From positions 1 through 5,796 of the forward strand of contig JAATVM010000128.1 in NCBI GenBank assembly GCA_014523495.1: a stretch of 5,796 nucleotides of DNA, given 5' to 3'. The translations under genes were made by a program, and so were the position numbers. Below are positions 1 through 5,487 of this stretch, piece after piece. This DNA comes from Nitrososphaerales archaeon TH1920. GTDB taxonomy: Archaea; Thermoproteota; Nitrososphaeria; Nitrososphaerales; Nitrososphaeraceae. Below the pieces are notes generated by a model, which saw nothing but the letters and a program-made list of their open reading frames with translations, was not told the origin of the DNA and ran no database searches. Position 1 is the stretch's first letter. Each line of letters begins with the position of its first letter.

Positions 1-39
1 GATACTCTTATTATGAGGCTCGACGTTGGAGAATAAATA

Positions 40-843
40 TTGAAAGAGATCGGGGAGTTGCTGATTCGTCCTACTAGCGGCTTGAATTTTTCTAGTTTTG
101 ACCCTGGCAATACATTTGGTAGAAGTCAAAAGGAACTTGATGATGAACTACCAAAGCTAAAGTCGATAATGTCAAAGCTACAATACAAGCTCTACATTGA
201 AAATGAAAAGTCGCTTCTTATTGTTCTCCAAGGCATGGACGCGTCTGGCAAGGACGGAACGATAAGGCATGTGATAAGTGCTTTTAATCCAGTTTCTTGT
301 AGTGTCCAATCATTCAAGATACCGACAACTGAAGAACTAGCACATGATTTTTTATGGAGGATCCATAAAGTAGTACCCCGAAGAGGGTTTGTAGGGGTGT
401 TTAATCGTTCTCACTATGAGGATGTTGTAGAAGCTCGTGTCCAGAAGTTGGTACCTAAAATTGTATGGTCTCAGAGATATGATCAAATTAATCAATTCGA
501 AATAATGCTTGCAAAAAATAAGGTGAAAATATTAAAGTTCTTTTTGCATATAAGCAAACAAGAGCAAAAGGAGAGACTTATCGATAGATTGTCTCATCCA
601 GAAAAACGATGGAAAGTCAACAAGGAAGATTATGAAAAACGGAAAAAATGGGCACAATATATGGCGGCATATGCAAATGCGATCTTTCATTGTAGCGTAA
701 GAGAGGCTCCTTGGTACGTAATTCCAGCAAACAAGAAATGGTTCCGAAATTGGGTAATATCAAAGATAATCGTAAATACACTGATAGAAATGAAAATAAA
801 ATATCCTAAATTTATTCCACTTGATAAAAAAATGAAAATTTAA
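40..843 (+). CDS. ppk2: PPK2-family polyphosphate kinase (class III-like)
   Basis: This 267-residue protein is a cytoplasmic P-loop kinase that transfers phosphate between polyphosphate and nucleotides. The Walker A loop is GMDASGKDG at residues 65-73 (lysine 71), followed by TIRHV. The Walker B region has FNRSHYEDV at 121-129, and the lid region carries HPEKRWK at about 186-192. APWYVIPANKKW (223-234) is the usual C-terminal signature. The N-terminal ELLIRP...FDPGNT stretch matches the family's usual start, and the length is normal for a single-domain PPK2. The FNRSHYED form, rather than the DRSWYNR of class I, suggests the class II/III group, which phosphorylates NMP and/or NDP from polyphosphate; exact specificity is inference. 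The start is TTG, chosen because an in-frame TAA lies at 34-36 and GGAG at 28-31 sits 8 bases upstream. This good ribosome site, with an upstream frame possibly ending at 36, hints at an operon with a gene outside the window. Confidence 0.95.
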   Translation: MKEIGELLIRPTSGLNFSSFDPGNTFGRSQKELDDELPKLKSIMSKLQYKLYIENEKSLLIVLQGMDASGKDGTIRHVISAFNPVSCSVQSFKIPTTEELAHDFLWRIHKVVPRRGFVGVFNRSHYEDVVEARVQKLVPKIVWSQRYDQINQFEIMLAKNKVKILKFFLHISKQEQKERLIDRLSHPEKRWKVNKEDYEKRKKWAQYMAAYANAIFHCSVREAPWYVIPANKKWFRNWVISKIIVNTLIEMKIKYPKFIPLDKKMKI

Positions 844-934
844 GTATAAAAATGGACATCGGCTCTAATAAAATTAGCTGAAGAGACTTGAGAACAATAA
901 TAAATATGTTAGCTTAATTCATTTACGATACATT

Positions 935-950
935 AAAAAGATGTATAATA
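935..950 (+). promoter_or_regulatory. Putative archaeal BRE/TATA promoter of the MFS gene
   Basis: A purine-rich AAAAAG (935-940), resembling a TFB-recognition element, sits just before TATAATA (944-950). The TATA centre is about 35 bases before the ATG at 982, which would place transcription start around 972 and give a leader of roughly 10 bases. No Shine-Dalgarno motif precedes the ATG, consistent with a leaderless or near-leaderless mRNA. The region is AT-rich, so chance TATA-like matches are common. Confidence 0.35.
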
Positions 951-981
951 CCCGAACACATTAAATTGGATTGAATTTGAA

Positions 982-2529
982 ATGACGCAACCACAGAATG
1001 GTAACAATACAAGGCGGTCGTCTTCATCTGCCTCGGATCAAAAGGTTACTAGAAAAACTTGGATGACTCTTGCAATTTTAGGCTCGTCACTTCTAATTAC
1101 TATGTACGGCGAAACCATGTTACTACCAGCTATACCTGATATTATCGAGGAATTCAATATTTCCTATAATACATCCTCATGGATTCTTTCGGCATATCTT
1201 ATTGCTGGTGCTGTTGCCACACCAGTTGGAGGAAAGCTTTCTGATATCTACGGAAGGAAAAAAATGGTAATGACTATAATGATAATCTACATCATTGGTA
1301 TTATTCTAGGCGGACTTTCGCCTAATATTACATTTCTAGTAGTTGCTAGAGTAATCCAAGGAATTGGTATATCTATGTTTCCCATTGCATTCGGCATTAT
1401 ACGGGATCAATTTCCAAAAGAGAAACTTGCTATAGGTGTGGGAGTATTCAGCTCAATGTTTGCAGCTGGGTCTGTCGTTGGTTTGGCATTAGGTGCAAAC
1501 ATAATAGAGAATTTTGGCTGGCGGACTACATTTTTCTCAATTGTATTTGTTGCCATTGGGTTATGGTTTATCATAAGACGATTTATCCAAGATACTCCAA
1601 ATTCTGGAGAGGAGAGTCAGTTACCGGAGCCGGATATCTCTCATGATTTAGCCAATAAAGGCACAAAAGTACCTAAGACGAGAAATAAAATCAACATCAA
1701 TACTAAAACCATAGATATAAAAGGTACCATAACCCTTGCTATTTCGATAACCTCGTTTTTGATGGTTCTCTCCTATTCACAGACAGGTAATATTGAAAAT
1801 TCTCAAATCACGGCGTTTTTAGCTGTAGGAGCTGTTTCGTTAGTGCTTTTTGTGATCATAGAAAAGAGATCAGATTCACCATTGGTTAATTTGCAATTGA
1901 TGACAAATAAAATGATACTTTCTGCTAATATTATTCTGGTAATAGCCTTTTTTAGCATGTTTACAGTTTTTCAAACTATACCTGTATTAGTAAGGAGTCC
2001 TGAACCATTAGGATTTGGAGAGAACGTAATTACAGCTGCAAATATCCAACTTCCATTCATGATTGTATTTCTATTATTTGCGCCATCTTCTGGTTTTATA
2101 GTTTCGAAACTGGGTAACATAAAACCAACCCTTATTGGAAGTATAGTAAGTGCAATAGGATTTTTTAGCCTGTTTATTTATCACTCAAGTGAGGTTTTAG
2201 TAGCTACAAATTTAGCTATTATTGCTGGGGGATTGTCACTAATGCAAGTTGGTGGCTTTGACATTATTCTCCAATCTACTCCAAGAAAGTTTAGTGGAAT
2301 ATCTCTTGGAATGACTGTTCTCTTCAATTTAATCGCAGGTTCAGTTGGTGCTGCTGTTGCAGGAATCTATATGGAGGCAAATCAAGTATTTGTGAATGAT
2401 GTTATTGGTTCGTTTCCGTCTCCTGGTTCTTACAATCTGATATTTTTCACTATAGCTCTGACTTCGCTAGTACCAATAGTATTATCAATTTTCATAAGAA
2501 AGAAACTACCGTTGCTAAGTTCTCTTTAG
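982..2529 (+). CDS. MFS transporter, DHA2-type (14-TM) drug/solute exporter
   Basis: This 515-residue integral membrane protein is probably a proton-driven exporter of the DHA2 (14-helix) branch of the major facilitator superfamily. After a Ser/Asn-rich hydrophilic N-terminus (1-24) I count about 14 hydrophobic segments, near residues 29-50, 65-86, 96-112, 117-140, 150-172, 181-200, 247-265, 276-293, 311-333, 353-376, 382-400, 405-428, 440-463 and 484-506. The family loop motif A is clear: GGKLSDIYGRKK at 83-94. RVIQGIG at 123-129 corresponds to motif B. GSVVGLALG followed by FGWR (163-181) corresponds to the antiporter-type motif C in TM5. A hydrophilic loop (201-246) separates the first six helices from the rest. 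The substrate cannot be read from the sequence. The gene starts 138 bases after ppk2 with its own likely promoter, so the two may be transcribed separately. It converges with the small minus-strand genes across 62 bases that hold only AT-rich DNA. Confidence 0.92.
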   Translation: MTQPQNGNNTRRSSSSASDQKVTRKTWMTLAILGSSLLITMYGETMLLPAIPDIIEEFNISYNTSSWILSAYLIAGAVATPVGGKLSDIYGRKKMVMTIMIIYIIGIILGGLSPNITFLVVARVIQGIGISMFPIAFGIIRDQFPKEKLAIGVGVFSSMFAAGSVVGLALGANIIENFGWRTTFFSIVFVAIGLWFIIRRFIQDTPNSGEESQLPEPDISHDLANKGTKVPKTRNKININTKTIDIKGTITLAISITSFLMVLSYSQTGNIENSQITAFLAVGAVSLVLFVIIEKRSDSPLVNLQLMTNKMILSANIILVIAFFSMFTVFQTIPVLVRSPEPLGFGENVITAANIQLPFMIVFLLFAPSSGFIVSKLGNIKPTLIGSIVSAIGFFSLFIYHSSEVLVATNLAIIAGGLSLMQVGGFDIILQSTPRKFSGISLGMTVLFNLIAGSVGAAVAGIYMEANQVFVNDVIGSFPSPGSYNLIFFTIALTSLVPIVLSIFIRKKLPLLSSL

Positions 2530-2591
2530 GTCGATATTAATAAATACATTGTTCAGTAGACATTAATTTTGATCATAAAGATTAAAGTATA

Positions 2592-2840
2592 CTATTCTAT
2601 CAGATCTAGCATTAATTTTAAATCTAATGTTTCTTTTTTAAGAACGTTGGTATCATATTCGTCAGTAGTGTATTTGCATAGTAGTTCACATGCTTGTATT
2701 TGTGCCAATATTATATCCTTTTTGTTTATGTAAAGAGAGTGATGAAAATCCATAATAGAATATGCTATCTTTCTGCTCTTTTCAGATCCGCATATCTTGG
2801 CGTCAATTTGAATTAAGGTTTCAAAGTCTGTAACATTCAT
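2592..2840 (-). CDS. Small hypothetical protein, second gene of a coupled pair
   Basis: I do not recognise this 82-residue protein. It has no signal peptide or membrane segment, looks largely alpha-helical, and contains three cysteines (17, 51, 55). The ILAQIQACELLCKY and ETLDLKLMLDLIE stretches could form amphipathic helices. Its ATG overlaps the TGA of the upstream Cys-rich gene (ATGA at 2840-2837). Such an overlap usually means one transcript and translational coupling, so the two products may be made together. This junction is the best support that the ORF is real. It ends in TAG, 62 bases from the converging MFS gene. Confidence 0.7.
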   Translation of the reverse strand: MNVTDFETLIQIDAKICGSEKSRKIAYSIMDFHHSLYINKKDIILAQIQACELLCKYTTDEYDTNVLKKETLDLKLMLDLIE

Positions 2841-3052
2841 CTGTTAATTATCATCTCAAATCCATCTGGATCTTGTAATCCTAATTCTAATCTTCTACTC
2901 ATCAAAAATGTACAGTAAAAATCGGAGTGTTTAGCTTCTACTATTTTATTGCATTTGAAACAAATCCATAAAACAAACTCGTTACAAATTATACAAAGTG
3001 CAGAAGGTGTCAAACAACTCCCACATATTCTGCAAGAATTTTTATTGAACAT
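2837..3052 (-). CDS. Small Cys-rich zinc-finger-like protein
   Basis: This is an unrecognised family. From the chosen start the protein has 71 residues with eight cysteines and a histidine in an ordered pattern: C7-x2-C10-x2-C13, C20-x2-C23, C31-x2-C34, H42, C47. That is enough for two zinc sites; part of the spacing (C-x2-C-x7-C-x2-C) resembles zinc ribbons or B-boxes. A role in nucleic-acid or protein binding is inference only. The C-terminus (SRRLELGLQDPDGFEMIINR) is charged and looks helical. The frame is also open up to a GTG at 3157, which would give 106 residues. I prefer the ATG at 3052 because the extra 35 residues look like translated AT-rich promoter DNA (one short hydrophobic patch, no cysteines) and a TATA-like box lies 27 bases upstream of this ATG, fitting a leaderless start. 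The stop overlaps the next gene's ATG. Confidence 0.72.
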   Translation of the reverse strand: MFNKNSCRICGSCLTPSALCIICNEFVLWICFKCNKIVEAKHSDFYCTFLMSRRLELGLQDPDGFEMIINR

Positions 3053-3075
3053 ATTTATAGAGGGATGAACTATCC

Positions 3076-3083
3076 CTATTAGG
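3076..3083 (-). promoter_or_regulatory. Putative TATA box for the coupled small genes
   Basis: TATTAATA is centred about 27 bases upstream of the ATG at 3052 on the minus strand. This is the spacing expected for a leaderless archaeal transcript beginning at that ATG. No Shine-Dalgarno motif precedes the ATG. The motif is self-complementary and the region AT-rich, so this remains a prediction. Confidence 0.4.
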
Positions 3084-3163
3084 ATTATTAATATTGATCT
3101 TATAGATCCTAATGAACTATATTGAATATATGATAATAATGAATTATTCTTCGTCACTTAAAT

Positions 3164-3178
3164 GGTTGTACCACAACC
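3164..3178. promoter_or_regulatory. Perfect inverted repeat in the divergent promoter region
   Basis: GGTTGT and ACAACC form perfect 6-base arms around a 3-base centre (ACC). The repeat lies between the divergent Cys-rich gene and the exported phosphatase, 28 bases before the GTG start at 3206, close to where the basal promoter of that gene should be. It is relatively G/C-rich for this intergenic DNA. A regulator-binding operator is the simplest reading, but no regulator is encoded nearby and a 6-base repeat could arise by chance. Confidence 0.35.
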
Positions 3179-3205
3179 CTTTACTAGCAAAAAACCAAGA
3201 TTGAT

Positions 3206-4084
3206 GTGAACGTGTCTAAAATTCTATATATATTATATCCATCATTAATATTATTGATTTTAGTTACTGTTATTATCTCTACTGCATTATCACAAGTTAC
3301 TAATAACAGTAATGTTAATTCGACCATTAACCTTACTCGTAATATAAATGAATCAAAAATTATAACGGTAATTGATGCTGTAGGTGATATAGAATGTTCA
3401 AATAATCTACATGATCAAATTAAGAAGGATAATCCTACCCTCTTTATTTCTTTAGGAGATCTATGTTACAAGAAAGATCTAACTAATTATATAAATACCT
3501 ACAGTGATTTCAAAAAGGCAAACAAAATAGCTTGCGTTATAGGCAATCATGATTCAGAAGAAGATGGGAACTTAAAAATATTAAATGAAACACAGCAGTA
3601 TTGTGGAGATCATTGGTATCGTAAAATTGCAAATGATACGACCCTATTGATTGGATTAAATACAAATGGGGATACCAAATTACAAGCAAAATGGGGCCAG
3701 TCACTAGTAACAAATTCGACATTGATGAAAGGAATCAAGAATGTCATGTTATTGGCTCATAAACCTGCACATACGCCACCGAATTCACACCATCCAGCAA
3801 GCAATTCAACAGTTCAAATGTTTTCAGCAATTGGAAGTAACATATCAAAGAGTATTCAGGTTTATGAAATTACAGGACACAATCACTTTATGGCCGAGTC
3901 AAGCAACGGTCAGTGGTTTATTTCTGGTGCTGGCGCTAGAAGTCATTATGAGGGCTCTTCTAATTCTGCTTGGCCATTCGTAAATAATAAGGATTATGGA
4001 TACTTACAAATCAAAATAAATAACACGGATGGCAAGGTATTGAGTAGTCATTTCTACGGATTGGATGGAAGACTTATTCATTGA
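3206..4084 (+). CDS. Exported/membrane-anchored metallophosphoesterase, acid-phosphatase-like
   Basis: This 292-residue calcineurin-like phosphoesterase has its active site outside the cell. Residues 8-29 form a strongly hydrophobic segment, either a Sec signal peptide (possible cleavage after Ala-Leu-Ser at 27-29) or an uncleaved anchor, followed by an Asn/Ser/Thr-rich linker (30-50). The metal-binding blocks are all present in order: VGDIE (D61), LGDLCY (D85, Y88), GNHD (N114, H115), LLAHKPAH (H185) and TGHNHF (H225, H227). The GD..Y and GHNH forms resemble purple or tartrate-resistant acid phosphatases, so a phosphomonoesterase that frees phosphate outside the cell is likely; the substrate is unknown. 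At least eleven N-x-S/T sequons are spread along the chain, consistent with archaeal N-glycosylation. The start is GTG; a second in-frame GTG at 3212 is an alternative and neither has a clear ribosome site. The gene is transcribed away from the Cys-rich small-gene pair. Confidence 0.9.
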   Translation: MNVSKILYILYPSLILLILVTVIISTALSQVTNNSNVNSTINLTRNINESKIITVIDAVGDIECSNNLHDQIKKDNPTLFISLGDLCYKKDLTNYINTYSDFKKANKIACVIGNHDSEEDGNLKILNETQQYCGDHWYRKIANDTTLLIGLNTNGDTKLQAKWGQSLVTNSTLMKGIKNVMLLAHKPAHTPPNSHHPASNSTVQMFSAIGSNISKSIQVYEITGHNHFMAESSNGQWFISGAGARSHYEGSSNSAWPFVNNKDYGYLQIKINNTDGKVLSSHFYGLDGRLIH

Positions 4085-4110
4085 CGGATAGATTTGAAAG
4101 AAAAAGTCGA

Positions 4111-4127
4111 TTTGCATTTTTGATTTT
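4111..4127 (+). terminator. Possible T-rich terminator of the phosphoesterase gene
   Basis: A T-rich tract (TTTGCATTTTTGATTTT) begins 27 bases after the phosphoesterase stop codon. Archaeal RNA polymerase commonly terminates at such tracts without a hairpin. No stable stem precedes it. Confidence 0.3.
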
Positions 4128-4362
4128 CAGCGTTAGGAAATTATTTACTCTTTTGCCAGATAACATTTTATGGATTTTTCCTAATCAAATCATGATTATG
4201 TTGATATGAATAACCAAATCAAAGGCTCAGATTAGATTCTACAAATTATTGAGCGAATTTACAATCAGGATTGTATTGTCAATTTCTGTTATGAAGAGAC
4301 CTGAATGATGCCAGGATTCAATTTGATCTAGAGGATCTTTCCTACGCTGGCCAATCGAATCT
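4128..4362. other. Gene-free spacer between convergent genes
   Basis: This stretch separates the 3' ends of the phosphoesterase and yjbQ genes. I find no ORF of more than about ten codons with a credible start, no tRNA-like fold and no convincing C/D-box sRNA. Its only notable structure is the inverted repeat at 4260-4275, listed separately. Confidence 0.6.
4260..4275. repeat. Inverted repeat in the convergent spacer
   Basis: TACAATC and GATTGTA are perfect 7-base arms separated by AG. As RNA this could fold into a weak six-pair stem with a four-base loop. It lies between two gene 3' ends, so it could be a minor bidirectional terminator or RNA-end element, or a chance palindrome in AT-rich DNA. 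Confidence 0.35.
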
Positions 4363-4794
4363 TTATTCACCCATAATCTGTAGTATCACATTTCGATTCC
4401 TGGGTCTTGTATCCATTTCTAACAATACTATTTGTTGCCAAGTTCCTAATGTCAAATTGCCATCTATGATTGGAACAATTAGACTTGGTCCTATCAATGA
4501 TGCACGCACATGAGAGTGTCCATTTCCATCATGCCAAGTGTCGTCGTGTTTATATTGGATATGTTTTGGTATGATTCGAGATAGCATTTCTGGAAAATCA
4601 TGACTGAGTCCTGGTTCATATTCAATGGTTGTTATTGCTGCAGTTGATCCTGAAATAAAAACGGCAACAATTCCATTTCCTATGTTACTTTCCTTTATCA
4701 CATTTGATATTTGTTCTGTAATATTGATAATATCATCTTCTCCTCTCGAACTGATCTGAATTTTTTTAGATTCAACTTTCATGTTTAATATCAT
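4363..4794 (-). CDS. yjbQ: YjbQ/UPF0047 family protein (secondary thiamine-phosphate synthase-like)
   Basis: This 143-residue soluble protein belongs to the YjbQ/UPF0047 family. Family members form small trimers, and some show weak thiamine-phosphate synthase activity in bacteria; the true physiological role is unsettled. The hallmark blocks are intact: GSTAAITTIEYEPG at 49-62, DGNGHSHVRASLIGPS at 89-104 (H93 and H95 probably line the active or metal site), LTLGTWQQIVLLE at 114-126 and DTRPRNR at 128-134. The GSTAA...EYEPG version, rather than the HTSA...NE version of many bacteria, is typical of archaeal homologues. The length is normal for the family. The ATG at 4794 is taken as the start; a second in-frame ATG at 4782 (residue 5) is equally possible, since the conserved region begins shortly after it. 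It is a single gene, converging with the phosphoesterase and lying downstream of the AHSA1 remnant on the same strand. Confidence 0.93.
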   Translation of the reverse strand: MILNMKVESKKIQISSRGEDDIINITEQISNVIKESNIGNGIVAVFISGSTAAITTIEYEPGLSHDFPEMLSRIIPKHIQYKHDDTWHDGNGHSHVRASLIGPSLIVPIIDGNLTLGTWQQIVLLEMDTRPRNRNVILQIMGE

Positions 4795-4824
4795 TCTACC
4801 TATACTCTACTACTGCTTTAATGT

Positions 4825-4854
4825 GTAATAAATGGATGTTACTAGATATAAATC
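4825..4854 (-). promoter_or_regulatory. Putative promoter region of yjbQ
   Basis: Two TATA-like sequences lie upstream of the ATG at 4794 on the minus strand: TTTATTAC, centred about 35 bases upstream, and GATTTATAT, about 56 bases upstream. The nearer one would give a very short leader and the farther one a leader of about 30 bases. Both lie in the 68-base gap between the AHSA1 remnant and yjbQ, suggesting that yjbQ has its own promoter. Confidence 0.3.
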
Positions 4855-4862
4855 ACCATATG

Positions 4863-5069
4863 TCATGGCTCACCATTGGTTACATAATTTCCAAGTCTTG
4901 TTATGAACCATGTCCATCCTTCTCCATGTTCATCATATTGTTGTTTATCATTCTCAGTAAACCCGCTATGTTTTAGGATAACTTTTGTTTTGTTTTTGTC
5001 TAGTAATTCAAAGCGCCATGTTACTATAGTATCTTTACTAAACTCAGGTTTGATTATGTATATACTACA
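4863..5069 (-). pseudogene. C-terminal remnant of an AHSA1/SRPBCC-family gene
   Basis: The minus strand stays open for 68 codons between a TAG at 5072-5070 and a TGA at 4865-4863. It reads as the last third of an AHSA1-type SRPBCC protein: VTWRFELL, then TKVILKHSGF, then DEHGEGWTWFITRLGNYV before the stop. The family's usual C-terminal signature is a TW-strand, T-x-V-x-L-x-HSGF and a final helix with EGW..F..RL..Y, and all three are present and uninterrupted. Complete members have about 140-160 residues, so roughly the first 80-90 are missing. The frame contains no ATG, GTG or TTG, and the DNA upstream (5070-5105) does not continue the domain in any frame. This is therefore a 5'-truncated remnant rather than a small gene. 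The absence of internal stops suggests a fairly recent loss. No function is expected unless translation begins unconventionally. Confidence 0.8.
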
Positions 5070-5105
5070 CTATACCTAACTAGAGGCTAACTCAAGCACT
5101 ACTTA

Positions 5106-5312
5106 CTAAGTAATTTCATTTCTCAAATCCTCTGCCAGTTTCACTGTATTGTCAATTGAGTCAACATTTATTCCGAATTTTCGAGCACGGGTTTTAAAAT
5201 CATTATTCGATTTGAGTTCTCCCCCACGGTTTATAATCTTTTTTAGCGTGTCAATCTTTTGGAGATTGAAGGATTGCTTCGATATCTTTCTGTATAAACC
5301 AATCATCTTCAT
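5106..5312 (-). CDS. Small hypothetical ORF, uncertain 5' end
   Basis: I do not recognise this 68-residue product from the ATG at 5312. It is basic and probably helical, with no membrane segment and no cysteines. NRGGELKSNNDFKTRARKFG followed by a hydrophilic helix (SIDNTVKLAEDLRNEI) looks like a compact folded unit, so the frame is probably or was recently coding. A second ATG lies two codons later. Upstream, the same frame stays open for 24 more codons to a TAA at 5387-5385, reading protein-like acidic sequence (RRIDDKIESSEDKYILQ) but with no ATG, GTG or TTG. The true start is therefore unclear: it may be the ATG here, a rare codon further up, or the gene may have lost its 5' end. It stops 36 bases before the AHSA1 remnant, on the same strand. 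Confidence 0.5.
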   Translation of the reverse strand: MKMIGLYRKISKQSFNLQKIDTLKKIINRGGELKSNNDFKTRARKFGINVDSIDNTVKLAEDLRNEIT

Positions 5313-5319
5313 CTGAAGT

Positions 5320-5348
5320 ATATATTTATCTTCGGAAGATTCAATCTT
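5320..5348 (-). promoter_or_regulatory. TATA-like tract and palindrome upstream of the small ORF
   Basis: AAATATATA-type sequence at about 5320-5332 lies only 10-20 bases before the ATG at 5312, rather close for a leaderless start there. Just beyond it is a perfect 13-base palindrome at 5336-5348 (AAGATT, C, AATCTT). These could be a promoter and operator, but the same bases read as open codons in the small ORF's extended frame, so they may simply be coding DNA. Confidence 0.2.
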
Positions 5349-5373
5349 ATCATCTATTCGACGAGTAATAACT

Positions 5374-5424
5374 GCTCCCTCCCTTTAAAGGGCTTGACAT
5401 TCTCTGAACTTGGACACGCTCCCT
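5374..5424. mobile_element. Possible relic of an IS200/IS605-type element end
   Basis: A perfect 12-base palindrome, CCCTTTAAAGGG (5381-5392), runs directly into CTTGACATTCTC (5393-5404). From memory, GGGCTTGACATTCTC next to a palindrome is typical of the ends of many IS200/IS605 (TnpA/TnpB) elements. A 7-base direct repeat, GCTCCCT, occurs at 5374-5380 and 5418-5424. No transposase or TnpB reading frame is present, and the stem usually found after TTCTC is absent, so at most this is a fragment. Its position beside a truncated gene and a doubtful ORF fits a past insertion or deletion event. The call rests on recognition of a short motif. Confidence 0.25.
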
Positions 5425-5437
5425 AATTCCTCAGTTT

Positions 5438-5462
5438 GAGAAAGTTTATTTTTAATATTTAA
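5438..5462 (+). promoter_or_regulatory. Putative BRE/TATA promoter of the zinc-ribbon gene
   Basis: A purine-rich GAGAAAG (5438-5444) precedes a TTTTTAATATTTA tract (5449-5461) whose centre is about 31 bases before the GTG at 5488. No Shine-Dalgarno motif lies before the GTG, so a leaderless or nearly leaderless transcript is likely. Confidence 0.4.
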
Positions 5463-5487
5463 TACCCACCTCACGTTTAATAATTCT

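Noticed and set aside
1..77. Ends of possible upstream genes (frame 1 stopping at 36; frame 3 stopping at 77)
   Set aside because: Both frames are open from the window edge for only 11-24 codons and neither is recognisable, so I cannot tell which, if either, is a real gene end.
844..981. Small ORF or RNA gene between ppk2 and the MFS gene
   Set aside because: Only a nine-codon frame begins with ATG there; the near-repeats of TTAGCT are short and imperfect. Only the promoter-like element is retained.
3537..3722. Antisense open frame inside the metallophosphoesterase gene
   Set aside because: It overlaps the region encoding GNHD of a clear enzyme, has no recognisable motif and reads as a shadow of the real frame.
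3741..3983. Second plus-strand frame inside the metallophosphoesterase gene
   Set aside because: It is out of frame with intact catalytic blocks (LLAHKPAH, TGHNHF) and its own translation has no domain-like features.
4290..4340. Possible C/D-box sRNA (ATGAAGA, CTGA, ATGATGC)
   Set aside because: The CTGA abuts the putative C' box without a spacer, the C box has mismatches and no terminal stem is visible.
5336..5348. Thirteen-base palindrome as an independent operator
   Set aside because: It is AT-rich with six-base arms, and it lies in a stretch that also reads as open coding frame, so chance or coding origin is as likely.
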